Shown piece after piece: positions 53,261 through 62,111 of a stretch of 64,000 nt of DNA (position 1 is the first letter of the stretch; the number at the start of each line of letters is the position of its first letter). Source of the DNA: Corynebacterium callunae DSM 20147 (GTDB lineage Bacteria; Actinomycetota; Actinomycetes; Mycobacteriales; Mycobacteriaceae); assembly GCF_000344785.1 (NCBI RefSeq), contig NC_020506.1, positions 2,046,001-2,110,000 on the forward strand, given 5' to 3'. Made by a program: the position numbers and the translations under genes. A model generated the notes under the pieces. The model searched no databases. It was not told the DNA's origin and worked only from the letters and a program-made list of their open reading frames with translations.

Positions 53261-53785
53261 TTATCCAAGATTGTTCAAATTGCCACTATAAATGACATTT
53301 CCGATCTTGAATTCTGCTGACCATAAAGAGCTATTCGACGTATTAAAAGCGTATTGCAAGTTGGTCGTTGCACCTGCTCCTAAAGGAAGGTCGAGGGTGA
53401 TATTGTCATCGCCGGTCAACGGTTCAATATCTGTCTTGGAACCATCGGAATCTTCCAACTTCAAAGTGGGGGTGCCAAGTGCGTCGGCAGGCAGCGGAGC
53501 GTCGTTAAGGTTCTTAATGGCTACATAAATAATGGATCCACCGTTGGTTCCATAACCTGTGCCCTGAAAAATAACTTCTAAGTGCAGACCTGGATCTTCA
53601 ACAACTTCCTCACCAGTTGGGGCAGTAATCGGATCAACTTCTTCTGCTTGAAAAACGGGAGTTGCCGAGGTAGTTACCTCGATAGATTCAGTCGGTGTTA
53701 CTCCTGCTTGGGTGTCACCATTTTCGCCCGAACAGCCTGCAAGAAGTGCAACTGCAAGTAGCGCGGGAATCGTCCTCAACTTCAC
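53261..53785 (-). CDS. lipoprotein with beta-sandwich domain
   Basis: The 174-residue lipoprotein has a lipobox LLAGC after MKLRTIPALLAVA, a Thr/Pro/Glu-rich linker (residues 25-60) and an immunoglobulin-like DUF4352-type domain (IIYVAIKNLNDAPLPADA, NLQYAFNTSNSSLWSAEFKIGNVIYSG). Such domains occur in secreted proteins that bind partners at the cell wall. It is 100 bases upstream of the DUF3558-like lipoprotein on the same strand and could be in the same transcript. Confidence 0.78.
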   Translation of the reverse strand: MKLRTIPALLAVALLAGCSGENGDTQAGVTPTESIEVTTSATPVFQAEEVDPITAPTGEEVVEDPGLHLEVIFQGTGYGTNGGSIIYVAIKNLNDAPLPADALGTPTLKLEDSDGSKTDIEPLTGDDNITLDLPLGAGATTNLQYAFNTSNSSLWSAEFKIGNVIYSGNLNNLG

Positions 53786-53838
53786 GTCGGGCTCCTTCTT
53801 AGTTATAGGTTCTTAAAAAGTTTACTAGCCTAGATGGT

Positions 53839-54945
53839 ATGCGCTTTCCGGAACTCCAAGAACTTAAAAACCGCCAAACCTTAAAATGGACCCGTTATTC
53901 ACCCGATGTCCTCCCCCTGTGGGTCGCTGAAAGTGATTTTGGAACCTGTCCTCCACTTAAAGAAGCCCTCGCAGATGCCGTGGAACGTGAGGTATTTGGT
54001 TATCCTCCAGATCACACCGGTCTCAATGATGCCCTTGCTGGATTTTATGAGCGCCGTTATGGGTACAAGCCACAACCAGAAAATATCTTTGCCATCCCCG
54101 ATGTGGTCCGTGGACTCAAGCTCGCGATTGAGCACTTCACCAAGCCAGGTTCTGCAATCATCGTTCCGCTGCCTGCATACCCACCATTTATTGAGCTGCC
54201 TAAGATCACTGGCCGGCAAGCAATCTACATTGATGCCTTTAAGTACGATCTCAAAGACATTGAAGAGGCTTTTGCCGCTGGCGCAGGCTCCATCTTGTTC
54301 TGTAACCCTCACAACCCACTGGGCACGGTCTTTTCTGAGGACTTCATCATCAAGCTCACTGACTTAGCTGCAAAATATGATGCACGCGTCATTGTTGATG
54401 AAATCCACGCTCCTATGGTTCTTGATGGCGAGCATGTGGTTGCCGCAGGTGTCTCTGAAAACGCCGCCAACACCTGCATCACCATCACTGCAACTTCAAA
54501 GGCCTGGAATACTGCTGGTCTAAAATGCGCGCAGATCTTCTTTAGTAATGAGGAAGATGTAAAGGCCTGGCAGGGTCTTTCTGGAATCACCCGCGATGGC
54601 GTTTCTATTTTGGGTCTGATCGCAGCAGAGACTTGCTATAACAAGGGTGAGGAATTCCTGGATGAGGAATTGGAGATCCTGCGTTCAAATCGTGACTTTG
54701 CAGCAGCTGAACTAGAGAAGCTGGGAGTGAAGGTTTTTGCCCCTGCAGCCACTTATCTCATGTGGCTCGATTTCTCGGAAACCAAGATCGCTGCAGCGCC
54801 TTCGGAAATTTTAAGGGAGCAAGGTAAGGTCATGCTGAACGACGGCGCAGCATTTGGAGGTTTCAAATCCTGCGCCCGTCTTAATTTTGCATGTTCCCGA
54901 GAAACCCTTGAGGAGGGGCTGCGCCGAATCGCCAGCGTCCTATAA
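53839..54945 (+). CDS. aecD: cystathionine beta-lyase / C-S lyase (MalY/PatB type)
   Basis: The 368-residue fold-type I PLP enzyme splits C-S bonds of cystathionine and related cysteine conjugates, giving homocysteine, pyruvate and ammonia. The PLP lysine is Lys221 in TATSKAWN, and LFCNPHNPLGTVF, IVDEIHAPMV and the C-terminal NDGAAFGGF/CARLNFACS segments are MalY/AecD signatures. It closely resembles C. glutamicum AecD, which also gives resistance to aminoethylcysteine. It is followed by brnQ with the start codon adjoining the stop, as in C. glutamicum. Start ATG 53839 lies 8 bases from a possible TAGCCTAGAT box. Confidence 0.95.
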   Translation: MRFPELQELKNRQTLKWTRYSPDVLPLWVAESDFGTCPPLKEALADAVEREVFGYPPDHTGLNDALAGFYERRYGYKPQPENIFAIPDVVRGLKLAIEHFTKPGSAIIVPLPAYPPFIELPKITGRQAIYIDAFKYDLKDIEEAFAAGAGSILFCNPHNPLGTVFSEDFIIKLTDLAAKYDARVIVDEIHAPMVLDGEHVVAAGVSENAANTCITITATSKAWNTAGLKCAQIFFSNEEDVKAWQGLSGITRDGVSILGLIAAETCYNKGEEFLDEELEILRSNRDFAAAELEKLGVKVFAPAATYLMWLDFSETKIAAAPSEILREQGKVMLNDGAAFGGFKSCARLNFACSRETLEEGLRRIASVL

Positions 54946-56235
54946 ATGAAAAAAGCTGTTCTTATCACTTCTTTGATGCTCTTTTCCATGTTCTTCGGAG
55001 CTGGAAATCTCATCTTCCCACCGATGCTTGGTTTATCGGCAGGTACTAATTATCTGCCGGCAATCCTCGGCTTCTTGACCACCGGTGTACTCCTCCCAGT
55101 TTTGGGAATTATCGCAGTGGTGGTCTCGGGAGAAAATGTTAAGGACATGGCTGGCCGCGGTGGCAAAATCTTCGGAATCTTCTTCCCGATTGCTGCTTAT
55201 CTCTCCATTGGTGCCTTCTACGCTCTACCCCGCACCGGAGCGGTGAGTTATGCCACGGCGGTCGGCGTCGATAATGCGTTTTATTCTGGTATTTTTAACT
55301 TCATTTTCTTTGCGGTTGCACTGGCATTGTCGTGGAATCCGAATGGCATTTCAGACAAGCTCGGCAAGTGGCTAACTCCACTGCTATTGCTTCTTATTGT
55401 GGTTTTAGTGGCTTTGTCCATGCTGAAACTGCATGGCACCCCGGGTGCTCCAAATGAGGTTTATGCAGCTCAGCCTGCTGGTGCTGGTCTGCTTGAGGGT
55501 TACATGACCATGGACACCATTGCGGCTTTGGCTTTTGGAATCGTGGTTATTTCTGCCTTTAAGTACCAGAAGGTACAAAAGGTACGCACTGCTACTGTGT
55601 TGTCTGCGTTTATTGCCGGTGGCCTCTTGGCTGCTGTTTATTTGGGCTTGGGTCAGATTGGTCAGGTTATTGAGGGTGATTTTGCCAATGGCACTGAGAT
55701 TCTTAATACTGCTGCGCTAATCACCATGGGTGAGCCGGGCCGGATTATCTTTGTGGCCATCCTCATTTTGGCTTGTATGACCACTGCGGTTGGCCTGATT
55801 GGTGCCACCTCTGAATTCTTCAACTCTTTGCTGCCTGGCATTAACTACCACACCTGGGCTGTAATTTTTGCGCTGGTTTCCTTTGGCGTAGCAACCACTG
55901 GTTTGGAAACCGTACTGGCTATTGCAGCACCTGTTATTGGCTTTATTTATCCAGCAGCAATCACTTTGGTATTCCTCACCCTGATTGAGCCTTTGCTTTT
56001 CCGCTTTAAGTGGACTTTCTTGTTTGGCATCTGGGTTTCTGTGATTTGGGCACTGTTTATGACAGTTCCTGCCCTGACTCCTTATGTAGAGTGGGCACCA
56101 TTGCACAGCATGTCGCTCGGTTGGATTGTCCCTGTTTTGCTGGCATCAGTTATCGGAATGGTGCTAGATGGGAAAAATGGGAACAAAAAGAGCAGCCCTC
56201 GGGTTGGAAAGAAAGCTACTGTAGCCGTTTCCTAA
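54946..56235 (+). CDS. brnQ: branched-chain amino acid carrier, sodium coupled
   Basis: This 429-residue integral membrane protein has about 12 hydrophobic helices; the N-terminal LLFSMFFGAGNLIFPPMLGLSAG is the LIVCS/BrnQ signature. It imports isoleucine, leucine and valine with sodium ions. The ATG at 54946 immediately follows the aecD stop codon, so the pair is one operon, as in C. glutamicum. A basic tail (KNGNKKSSPRVGKK) is cytoplasmic. Confidence 0.94.
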   Translation: MKKAVLITSLMLFSMFFGAGNLIFPPMLGLSAGTNYLPAILGFLTTGVLLPVLGIIAVVVSGENVKDMAGRGGKIFGIFFPIAAYLSIGAFYALPRTGAVSYATAVGVDNAFYSGIFNFIFFAVALALSWNPNGISDKLGKWLTPLLLLLIVVLVALSMLKLHGTPGAPNEVYAAQPAGAGLLEGYMTMDTIAALAFGIVVISAFKYQKVQKVRTATVLSAFIAGGLLAAVYLGLGQIGQVIEGDFANGTEILNTAALITMGEPGRIIFVAILILACMTTAVGLIGATSEFFNSLLPGINYHTWAVIFALVSFGVATTGLETVLAIAAPVIGFIYPAAITLVFLTLIEPLLFRFKWTFLFGIWVSVIWALFMTVPALTPYVEWAPLHSMSLGWIVPVLLASVIGMVLDGKNGNKKSSPRVGKKATVAVS

Positions 56236-56240
56236 GGAGA
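56234..56240 (+). promoter_or_regulatory. ribosome binding site fixing the TTG start of the monooxygenase gene
   Basis: AAGGAGA overlaps the brnQ stop codon and lies six bases before TTG 56247. No in-frame ATG or GTG is nearer. Confidence 0.75.
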
Positions 56241-56246
56241 ATTTAG

Positions 56247-57227
56247 TTGTCTATCCCACTTTCACTCATTGACTTCGCCACCATTTTCGAAGGTGAAAGG
56301 CCTGGTGATAGCTTCAAACGCTCAGTGAAGACTGCTCAAAAAGCTGAAGAACTGGGCTTCAAGCGCATCTGGTATGCAGAGCACCACAATATGGAGCACA
56401 TTTCCTCAGCTGCTCCAGCCGTGTTGATCTCTCATATCGGTGCGTATACCAACACCATTCGTCTTGGTGCCGGTGGCGTAATGCTGCCCAACCACTCCCC
56501 TTATGTCATTGCAGAACAATTTGGTACCTTGGCTGAGCTCTACCCAGATCGCATTGACCTGGGACTTGGACGCGCACCAGGTACTGATATGAACACCCTG
56601 CGTGCCCTGCGCCGCGATCCTCAAGCTGCGGAAACCTTCCCGCAGGATGTTGTGGAACTGCACTCCTACCTCGCGGGCCGTTCTCGTCTGCCAGGTGTTA
56701 ATGCCATCCCAGGCAAGGGCACCAACGTTCCGCTCTACATTTTGGGTTCTTCTCTCTTTGGTGCACAGTTAGCTGCGCAGCTTGGTTTGCCTTATTCCTT
56801 TGCTTCGCACTTTGCTCCAATGCATTTGGAACATGCAGTTGAGACTTATCGTAAGACTTATCAGCCTTCTGAAGCTCACCCTGAGCCTTATGTTATTGCT
56901 GCTGTTAATGTCACCGCTGCGGATTCTCGTGAACTAGCTGAGGAGCATTTTGCCAAGGTTGCACGCAAGCGAGTGCGCAGTATGGCAGCCCGTGGCCGTC
57001 GGGTTACTGAGGAACAGCTTGATGCGCTGATGGAATCTCCTGCGGGTCGCCAGATCGTGGATATGTTGCGTTATACCGCCATCGGCACCGGCGCAGAGGT
57101 CAAGGAATATCTCGAGGGCTTCACCAAAACTGCGCAGGCAGATGAGCTGATGATCTCCTTGCAGTCCCCAGATACTGAGGCAACCTCTCGCAATATGGAG
57201 ATTCTGGCCGAGGCCTGGATTTCCTAA
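56247..57227 (+). CDS. luciferase-like flavin monooxygenase
   Basis: This 326-residue protein belongs to the bacterial luciferase-like FMN/F420-dependent oxidoreductase family (MsnO8-type): [30 protein letters not shown] and [25 protein letters not shown]. The chemistry is oxidation of an aldehyde, alkanal or similar with reduced flavin; the substrate is unknown. The start is TTG 56247 with a strong ribosome site inside the end of brnQ, so it is the third gene of the aecD-brnQ operon. It ends near a CGTCGAAAAGC copy in the 30-base gap before the convergent gene. Confidence 0.88.
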   Translation: MSIPLSLIDFATIFEGERPGDSFKRSVKTAQKAEELGFKRIWYAEHHNMEHISSAAPAVLISHIGAYTNTIRLGAGGVMLPNHSPYVIAEQFGTLAELYPDRIDLGLGRAPGTDMNTLRALRRDPQAAETFPQDVVELHSYLAGRSRLPGVNAIPGKGTNVPLYILGSSLFGAQLAAQLGLPYSFASHFAPMHLEHAVETYRKTYQPSEAHPEPYVIAAVNVTAADSRELAEEHFAKVARKRVRSMAARGRRVTEEQLDALMESPAGRQIVDMLRYTAIGTGAEVKEYLEGFTKTAQADELMISLQSPDTEATSRNMEILAEAWIS

Positions 57228-57240
57228 AGCATCAGTTTTT

Positions 57241-57251
57241 CGTCGAAAAGC
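57241..57251. repeat. copy of the dispersed CGTCGAAAAGC word (intergenic)
   Basis: It lies in the gap between two convergent genes and is preceded by TTTTT, so TTTTTCGTCGAAAA is a near-palindrome. A second copy lies 292 bases away at 57541-57551 inside the opposite gene. Confidence 0.8.
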
Positions 57252-57257
57252 GGGTTT

Positions 57258-57776
57258 TTAAAGCCGCCCCAAACGGTCAACCTCAAGTGTGTGGTGAGTT
57301 TCTAGAAGGTGCTCAACCAATTCAAAAGGTTGAGGTGCAGCGCCCTCCGGAAAAGTCACCACATAAGGCTTGATGGAGGAAACTCCATCACTTTCCACGC
57401 GCTCGCTGATATACGAAGGCAAAAACGCCATAAACGAGTGCAGCGCATGGTCGGACCAAAGCTGCACCCGCGTCAAATCCGACACCGGGAAATGCACCCC
57501 GGAATGGACAATGTTGATGGAATCATCAACCACCAACACCGCTTTTCGACGGCGCACCCACACGGTAATCATCGATAACACCGCGGCTAAAACGCCGCAG
57601 GCCGGGGCTGCTGCAGCAATCGCATAAAGAGTGCGCCAGGTACCGGTGGCTTCATCCCAAGCCACAATAAAGTAAAACAAAAATGGCAAGCAGACCAGAA
57701 CGAACAAGATGCAGATCATCATCGCTTTGGATGTCATCAGTGCGGGGATGCCGGTTCGAACTTTAACTGCTTTCAT
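57258..57776 (-). CDS. membrane protein of unknown function with PH-like domain
   Basis: The 172-residue protein has two membrane helices (MMICILFVLVCLPFLFYFIVAW and LYAIAAAAPACGVLAAVLSMITVWV) followed by a beta-rich domain (KAVLVVDDSINIVHSGVHFPVSDLTRVQLWSDHAL) and a C-terminal helix. The beta pattern after two helices resembles bacterial PH-like (YdbS-like) domains but I cannot place it with certainty. It lies 11 bases downstream of the AEC permease gene on the same strand. Confidence 0.7.
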   Translation of the reverse strand: MKAVKVRTGIPALMTSKAMMICILFVLVCLPFLFYFIVAWDEATGTWRTLYAIAAAAPACGVLAAVLSMITVWVRRRKAVLVVDDSINIVHSGVHFPVSDLTRVQLWSDHALHSFMAFLPSYISERVESDGVSSIKPYVVTFPEGAAPQPFELVEHLLETHHTLEVDRLGRL

Positions 57777-57787
57777 GAGGCTTAATG

Positions 57788-58723
57788 CTAACCTGCTCCA
57801 CCAAGTATCAAGGAGATAGCCACCAATACTGGGAAAGAAATCAGCGTTGAGACCACCCCGGTATCACGCGCCATCACCTCCGCTGTCCTAAATCTCAAGG
57901 CGTAGGTATACACATTTTGAGCAGTTGGCAGCGCTCCCAAAATAGTGGCAGCTAATAATGCCGAGCCTTCCATTCCCAAAGACCACGCCATAGCAGCCGC
58001 GACCAATGGGTGAATGAAATTCTTAAAAGCCACCGCCATAAATACATCCCGGCGCGCCACTTGGCCCTTTTCCAGGATGCGGCTATGGGAAAGCGAAAGC
58101 CCAAACACTACCAAAGCAAGTGGCACAGATGCGTTGGCCAACATGGAAATTGGTTGTTCAATAACAACAGGCACGCTAAATGGGCTAAGGGAAATTGCAA
58201 TGCCGGCAATCGCAGCCAGCACCATCGTATTTGTTAATGGGGTGACCACCAGGTTGCGCAGCAGATTGGTGGACTGCTTATTGGTCAGCAGATCCATCAT
58301 CGTCATGGTGACCGGCGCATAAAAAGCCACCTGGAATAAGATCACCGGCACTACTACTGTGAAATCATCCAGAATATAGGCAGCCAGCGGAATACCCAGA
58401 TTTCCGGCATTGGCATAAGACGCGGCCAGCATGCCAATTATCGATACCGCAGCGCTTCTTTTCATAAAGAACTTCATCACGCAGAAGAAGGCGAAACCCA
58501 CCACCAGTGCAGACATCGCAATGACCACGAGGTTTAATGAGAAGATCTGGGAGACCTCCGCTTTGGTGACACGATCAAAAAGCAGCGCGGGGGTTGCCAC
58601 ATAATAAACAAAAAGCCCTAAGCTTCTTTGTGCATCTTTACCTAGGGTGCCACGCCGGCCCAGTACTACACCCACTCCAATAACGATGAAGACCACTGTG
58701 AAGCCCATTAGCACCTGTTGCAT
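57788..58723 (-). CDS. AEC-family (auxin efflux carrier-like) permease
   Basis: The 311-residue integral membrane protein has about ten helices and the AEC family motifs: KDAQRSLGLFVYYVATPALLF near the N-terminus and NAGNLGIPLAAYIL, as well as LAATILGALPTAQNVYTYA near the end. Bacterial members export or import malonate, malate or related carboxylates; the substrate is unknown. ATG 58723 (MQQVLMGF) is chosen because an upstream in-frame start would add a non-helical leader. Confidence 0.87.
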   Translation of the reverse strand: MQQVLMGFTVVFIVIGVGVVLGRRGTLGKDAQRSLGLFVYYVATPALLFDRVTKAEVSQIFSLNLVVIAMSALVVGFAFFCVMKFFMKRSAAVSIIGMLAASYANAGNLGIPLAAYILDDFTVVVPVILFQVAFYAPVTMTMMDLLTNKQSTNLLRNLVVTPLTNTMVLAAIAGIAISLSPFSVPVVIEQPISMLANASVPLALVVFGLSLSHSRILEKGQVARRDVFMAVAFKNFIHPLVAAAMAWSLGMEGSALLAATILGALPTAQNVYTYALRFRTAEVMARDTGVVSTLISFPVLVAISLILGGAG

Positions 58724-58829
58724 GCTCGTTATTGTGCCACCACGCAAAGGTGAGCAGTGAGCTGATGGACTACCCCAAGCACCGCGCTGCATTTAGTTTC
58801 CTCAGTCACACCGACTAACCTCAGTTCTC

Positions 58830-60332
58830 ATGAAGCAAGCGAGACGCATTCTGTCTGCGTTGGCGCTGGCGAGCACCCTCGGGCTATCGCTTGGTGCCTG
58901 TTCAGCAGGATCAACCGCCTATCAACAGCCTCCCGCAGTAGATCAATCCGCCATTGTGGTGGCCACGACTTCAGCACCTGCATCCCTTGATTTCACCCAA
59001 ACCGCCGGTGCTGCTATTCCGCAAGCCCTCATGTCCAATATCTATGAGGGCTTGGTGCGCATTGATTCCGCGGGCCAGATTCAGCCACAGCTAGCCACCT
59101 CCTGGGATATCTCAGCTGATCGCACTGTGTATACCTTCCAATTGCGTGAAGGGGTGAGCTTTTCCGATGGTTCGCCCTTTAATGCGGAATCTGCCAAGTT
59201 CTCGATTGATCGCGTAAAAACTGAATGGACCAATGGCTTAAAGGCTGGCATGGACGTGGTTTCAGCCACCGAAGTCATCGATGAGCACACCCTAAAAGTG
59301 ACCTTATCCAGACCTTCAAATAAATGGTTGTGGAGCATGGGTACTGCCATTGGAGCCATGATGACACAGTCTGGCGTCGATAAGCTTGCCACTGACCCAA
59401 TTGGTACCGGCCCTTATACGGTGACCCACTGGGCAGTAGGCCAGGCTTTGGGTTTTGAGGCGCGTGCTGATTATTGGGGCGAGCGCCCTGCCAACGATGC
59501 CGCCACCATTCGGTATTTTGGTGATGCCACGGCCACCACCAATGCACTGCAAAGCGGTGACGTTGATGTTATTTGGGCAATGCAAGCCCCTGAGCAGCTA
59601 TCAATTTTGGATGACTATGCCGTTGAGGTTGGCACCACCAATGGTGAGTTATTGCTGTCTATGAATAACCAACGCGCACCTTTTGACGATGTACGGGTGC
59701 GCCAGGCTGTGATGTATGCAGTGGACCGCCAAGCAGTTATTGATACTGCACTCGAAGGTTATGGCACCGATACTGGTGGAGTTCCGGTCCCGCCGACCGA
59801 TCCTTGGTATGAAAAATCTGAGCAGTACCCCTATGATCCAGCACAAGCCCGCGCACTTTTAGAAGAAGCTGGTGCCGTGGGAACCGAGATCACCATGTCT
59901 ATTCCTTCCCTCCCCTACGCCCAAGCTGTCTCTGAGATCCTCTATTCGCAGCTGAAAGCCGTGGGCTTTGAGCCGCGCATTGAGTCCGCCGAATTTCCAG
60001 CTGTGTGGCTATCCAAAGTGTTGAAGCAAAAAGACTACGACATGTCGCTCATTGCCCATGTAGAACCACGTGATGTGCCAACTCTCTTTGCACCCGGTTA
60101 TTATCTCGGTTTTGAGGATCCGGAAACTCAAGCTTTATTAGCTCAGGCCGATACCTCTGAGGATGAAACTGCCGTGATGCAATCTGCTGTTGATCGCATT
60201 ATGGATCAAGCCGGTGCAGATACCTTGCTGAATGTGGCAAATATTGTGGTGATGGATAAAGACATCACCGGAGTAGACCCCAATGTGGTCTCTGGAGCCT
60301 TGAATCTAGCGACAATTGGAAGGGCAAAATGA
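58830..60332 (+). CDS. ABC transporter substrate-binding lipoprotein, family 5 (peptide/nickel)
   Basis: The 500-residue lipoprotein has a signal peptide ending in lipobox LGAC (residue 23) and the family-5 solute-binding fold (DppA/OppA/NikA group): GLVRIDSAGQIQPQLATSWDISADRTVYTFQLREGVSFSDG is the diagnostic motif. It captures oligopeptides, nickel complexes or similar at the outer face of the membrane. It is the first gene of a four-gene importer operon with two permeases and a fused ATPase. Substrate type cannot be told from sequence. Confidence 0.93.
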   Translation: MKQARRILSALALASTLGLSLGACSAGSTAYQQPPAVDQSAIVVATTSAPASLDFTQTAGAAIPQALMSNIYEGLVRIDSAGQIQPQLATSWDISADRTVYTFQLREGVSFSDGSPFNAESAKFSIDRVKTEWTNGLKAGMDVVSATEVIDEHTLKVTLSRPSNKWLWSMGTAIGAMMTQSGVDKLATDPIGTGPYTVTHWAVGQALGFEARADYWGERPANDAATIRYFGDATATTNALQSGDVDVIWAMQAPEQLSILDDYAVEVGTTNGELLLSMNNQRAPFDDVRVRQAVMYAVDRQAVIDTALEGYGTDTGGVPVPPTDPWYEKSEQYPYDPAQARALLEEAGAVGTEITMSIPSLPYAQAVSEILYSQLKAVGFEPRIESAEFPAVWLSKVLKQKDYDMSLIAHVEPRDVPTLFAPGYYLGFEDPETQALLAQADTSEDETAVMQSAVDRIMDQAGADTLLNVANIVVMDKDITGVDPNVVSGALNLATIGRAK

Positions 60333-61270
60333 TCTCACATTTCTCCCGCACTGCCCTGCGCTATGTGCTCACCATGATCATTGCCAGCGTGTTGATCTTT
60401 TTGCTGATGCGCGTTGTGCCCGGTGATCCGGCAGCCATTGCACTTGGAGTTACCGCAACGCCCGAATCTTTAGCAGCCCTGCAGGCCAAACTTGGTACCG
60501 ATCAACCCTTGATCAACCAATATTTCAGCTGGGTCTCCGGCATGCTCGGCGGCAATTTTGGTACTTCCTTAAGTTCCGGACAAGATATTTCACCACTAAT
60601 TGTGGATCGCCTCATGGTCAGCTTGATCTTGGTGGGTTCCTCGATGGTCCTAAGCTTGATTATTGCTGTTCCAGTGGGAGTTTTTGCAGCTCGCCGCGGT
60701 GGAGCGTTTATCTCCGGGCTAAGCCAAATTGGCATTGCTATTCCAAGCTTCCTGGCCGGAATTGTGCTGATCTCCATTTTTTCCCTCGGCTTAGGCTGGG
60801 TGCCAGCCAATGGATGGATCCCGCCAAATGAGGATTTTGGTGGTTTTCTCTCCCGCCTTATTTTGCCGGTTTTGGCACTTGCTGCAGTTCAAGGCGCCAT
60901 TCTTACCCGTTATGTACGCTCTGCGGTAGTGGATGTTTCAAGTGAAAACTACATGCGCACTGCACGTTCCAAGGGAATGTCCCAAACTCGGGCGCTGCGG
61001 GTACATGGCCTACGTAATGCCGCTTTGCCAGTTTTAACCGTGACCGGTCTACAGCTCACCACTCTGCTTATTGGCGCGGTGGTTATTGAAAAGGTATTTG
61101 TGATTCCCGGTATTGGATCCATGTTGCTTGATGCTGTATCCAATCGAGATCTCATCACCGTGCAATCAATTGTGATGATCCTGGTGGCTTTTACCTTGCT
61201 GGTTAACTTTATTGTTGATCTGCTTTATCAAGTGCTTGATCCTCGTATCAGCCTGCGGACCGAAAACTAA
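60329..61270 (+). CDS. ABC importer permease, DppB/OppB type
   Basis: The 313-residue permease has six predicted helices, with the characteristic N-terminal AIALGVTATPESLAALQAKLGTDQPLINQYFSWVSGMLGGNFGTS segment, then the EAA-like coupling region RTARSKGMSQTRALRVHGLRNAALP. ATG overlaps the stop of the substrate-binding gene by four bases. It pairs with the DppC-type permease that follows. Confidence 0.94.
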   Translation: MISHFSRTALRYVLTMIIASVLIFLLMRVVPGDPAAIALGVTATPESLAALQAKLGTDQPLINQYFSWVSGMLGGNFGTSLSSGQDISPLIVDRLMVSLILVGSSMVLSLIIAVPVGVFAARRGGAFISGLSQIGIAIPSFLAGIVLISIFSLGLGWVPANGWIPPNEDFGGFLSRLILPVLALAAVQGAILTRYVRSAVVDVSSENYMRTARSKGMSQTRALRVHGLRNAALPVLTVTGLQLTTLLIGAVVIEKVFVIPGIGSMLLDAVSNRDLITVQSIVMILVAFTLLVNFIVDLLYQVLDPRISLRTEN

Positions 61271-61283
61271 AGGGGCATAAAAG

Positions 61284-62111
61284 ATGACTTTTTCTAAAAT
61301 GCCACTCATCGGCAAAATCGGTGGAGCCATTGTGCTGCTCGTTTTTGTACTGGCCGTGGTGTCCTTGGTCTGGACTCCTTATGACCCCGTCCAGGCTTTT
61401 CCTGCGCAGCGCTTAGCACCTAGTTCCTGGCAACACCTTATGGGCACGGATCGTTATGGTCGTGATGTTTTTTCCCAGATTATGGTCGGATCCCGGATTA
61501 CCTTGCTGGTCGGCATTGTCGCAGTGGCAATTTCTGGGCTGCTGGGCACACCTTTGGGAATTATTGCGGGTATGCGCGGTGGCTGGTTAGAAGCTTTTAT
61601 TATGCGCGGTGCTGATCTTTTACTCGCTTTTCCAGCCTTGCTTTTGGCGATTGTTTCCGGTGCAGTTTTTGGCGCATCAACTTGGTCGGCCATGCTAGCC
61701 ATTGGTGTTGCTGGCATTCCAAGCTTTGCGCGCGTGGCACGCGCAGGCACCCTGCAGGTAATGAGCCACGACTACATCGGGGCGTCGAAAAGCGCTGGTG
61801 TTTCTGCTCCGGTTATTGCTTTAAGGCATGTGCTGCCCAATATTATGAGCATGCTCATTGTGCAGGCCTCGGTGGCTTTTGCCTTGGCGATTCTGGCTGA
61901 AGCGGCGTTGAGTTTCTTGGGGCTTGGTACTACCCCGCCTGATCCAAGTTGGGGCCGAATGCTGCAAACGGCGCAGGCTTCGCTGGGGGTTACTCCAATG
62001 CTGGCGATTTGGCCGGGTCTTGCCATTGCGCTGACTGTGCTGGGCTTTAATCTTTTTGGCGACGGACTCCGTGACGCTATTGATCCACAACGGGAGGTTG
62101 GCCGTGCTTAA
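61284..62111 (+). CDS. ABC importer permease, DppC/OppC type
   Basis: The 275-residue permease has the DppC-type start (WTPYDPVQAFPAQRLAPSSWQHLMGTDRYGRDVFSQI) and the EAA-like region GASKSAGVSAPVIALRHVLPN, and ends INPQREVGRA-like. AAAGGGG lies upstream of ATG 61284. A copy of the CGTCGAAAAGC word (61783-61793) falls in the EAA-like coupling loop, read as ASKS. Confidence 0.94.
   Translation: MTFSKMPLIGKIGGAIVLLVFVLAVVSLVWTPYDPVQAFPAQRLAPSSWQHLMGTDRYGRDVFSQIMVGSRITLLVGIVAVAISGLLGTPLGIIAGMRGGWLEAFIMRGADLLLAFPALLLAIVSGAVFGASTWSAMLAIGVAGIPSFARVARAGTLQVMSHDYIGASKSAGVSAPVIALRHVLPNIMSMLIVQASVAFALAILAEAALSFLGLGTTPPDPSWGRMLQTAQASLGVTPMLAIWPGLAIALTVLGFNLFGDGLRDAIDPQREVGRA
62092..62097 (+). promoter_or_regulatory. 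ribosome binding site fixing the GTG start of the fused ATPase
   Basis: GGGAGG lies six bases before GTG 62104, within the end of the upstream permease gene. It rules out the longer upstream frame. Confidence 0.78.

Noticed and set aside
7261..61793. Reading the CGTCGAAAAGC word as a KOPS/FtsK polarity signal or a parS site
   Set aside because: Strand use is balanced within this one-sided stretch, and the word does not match the parS consensus; other functions remain open.
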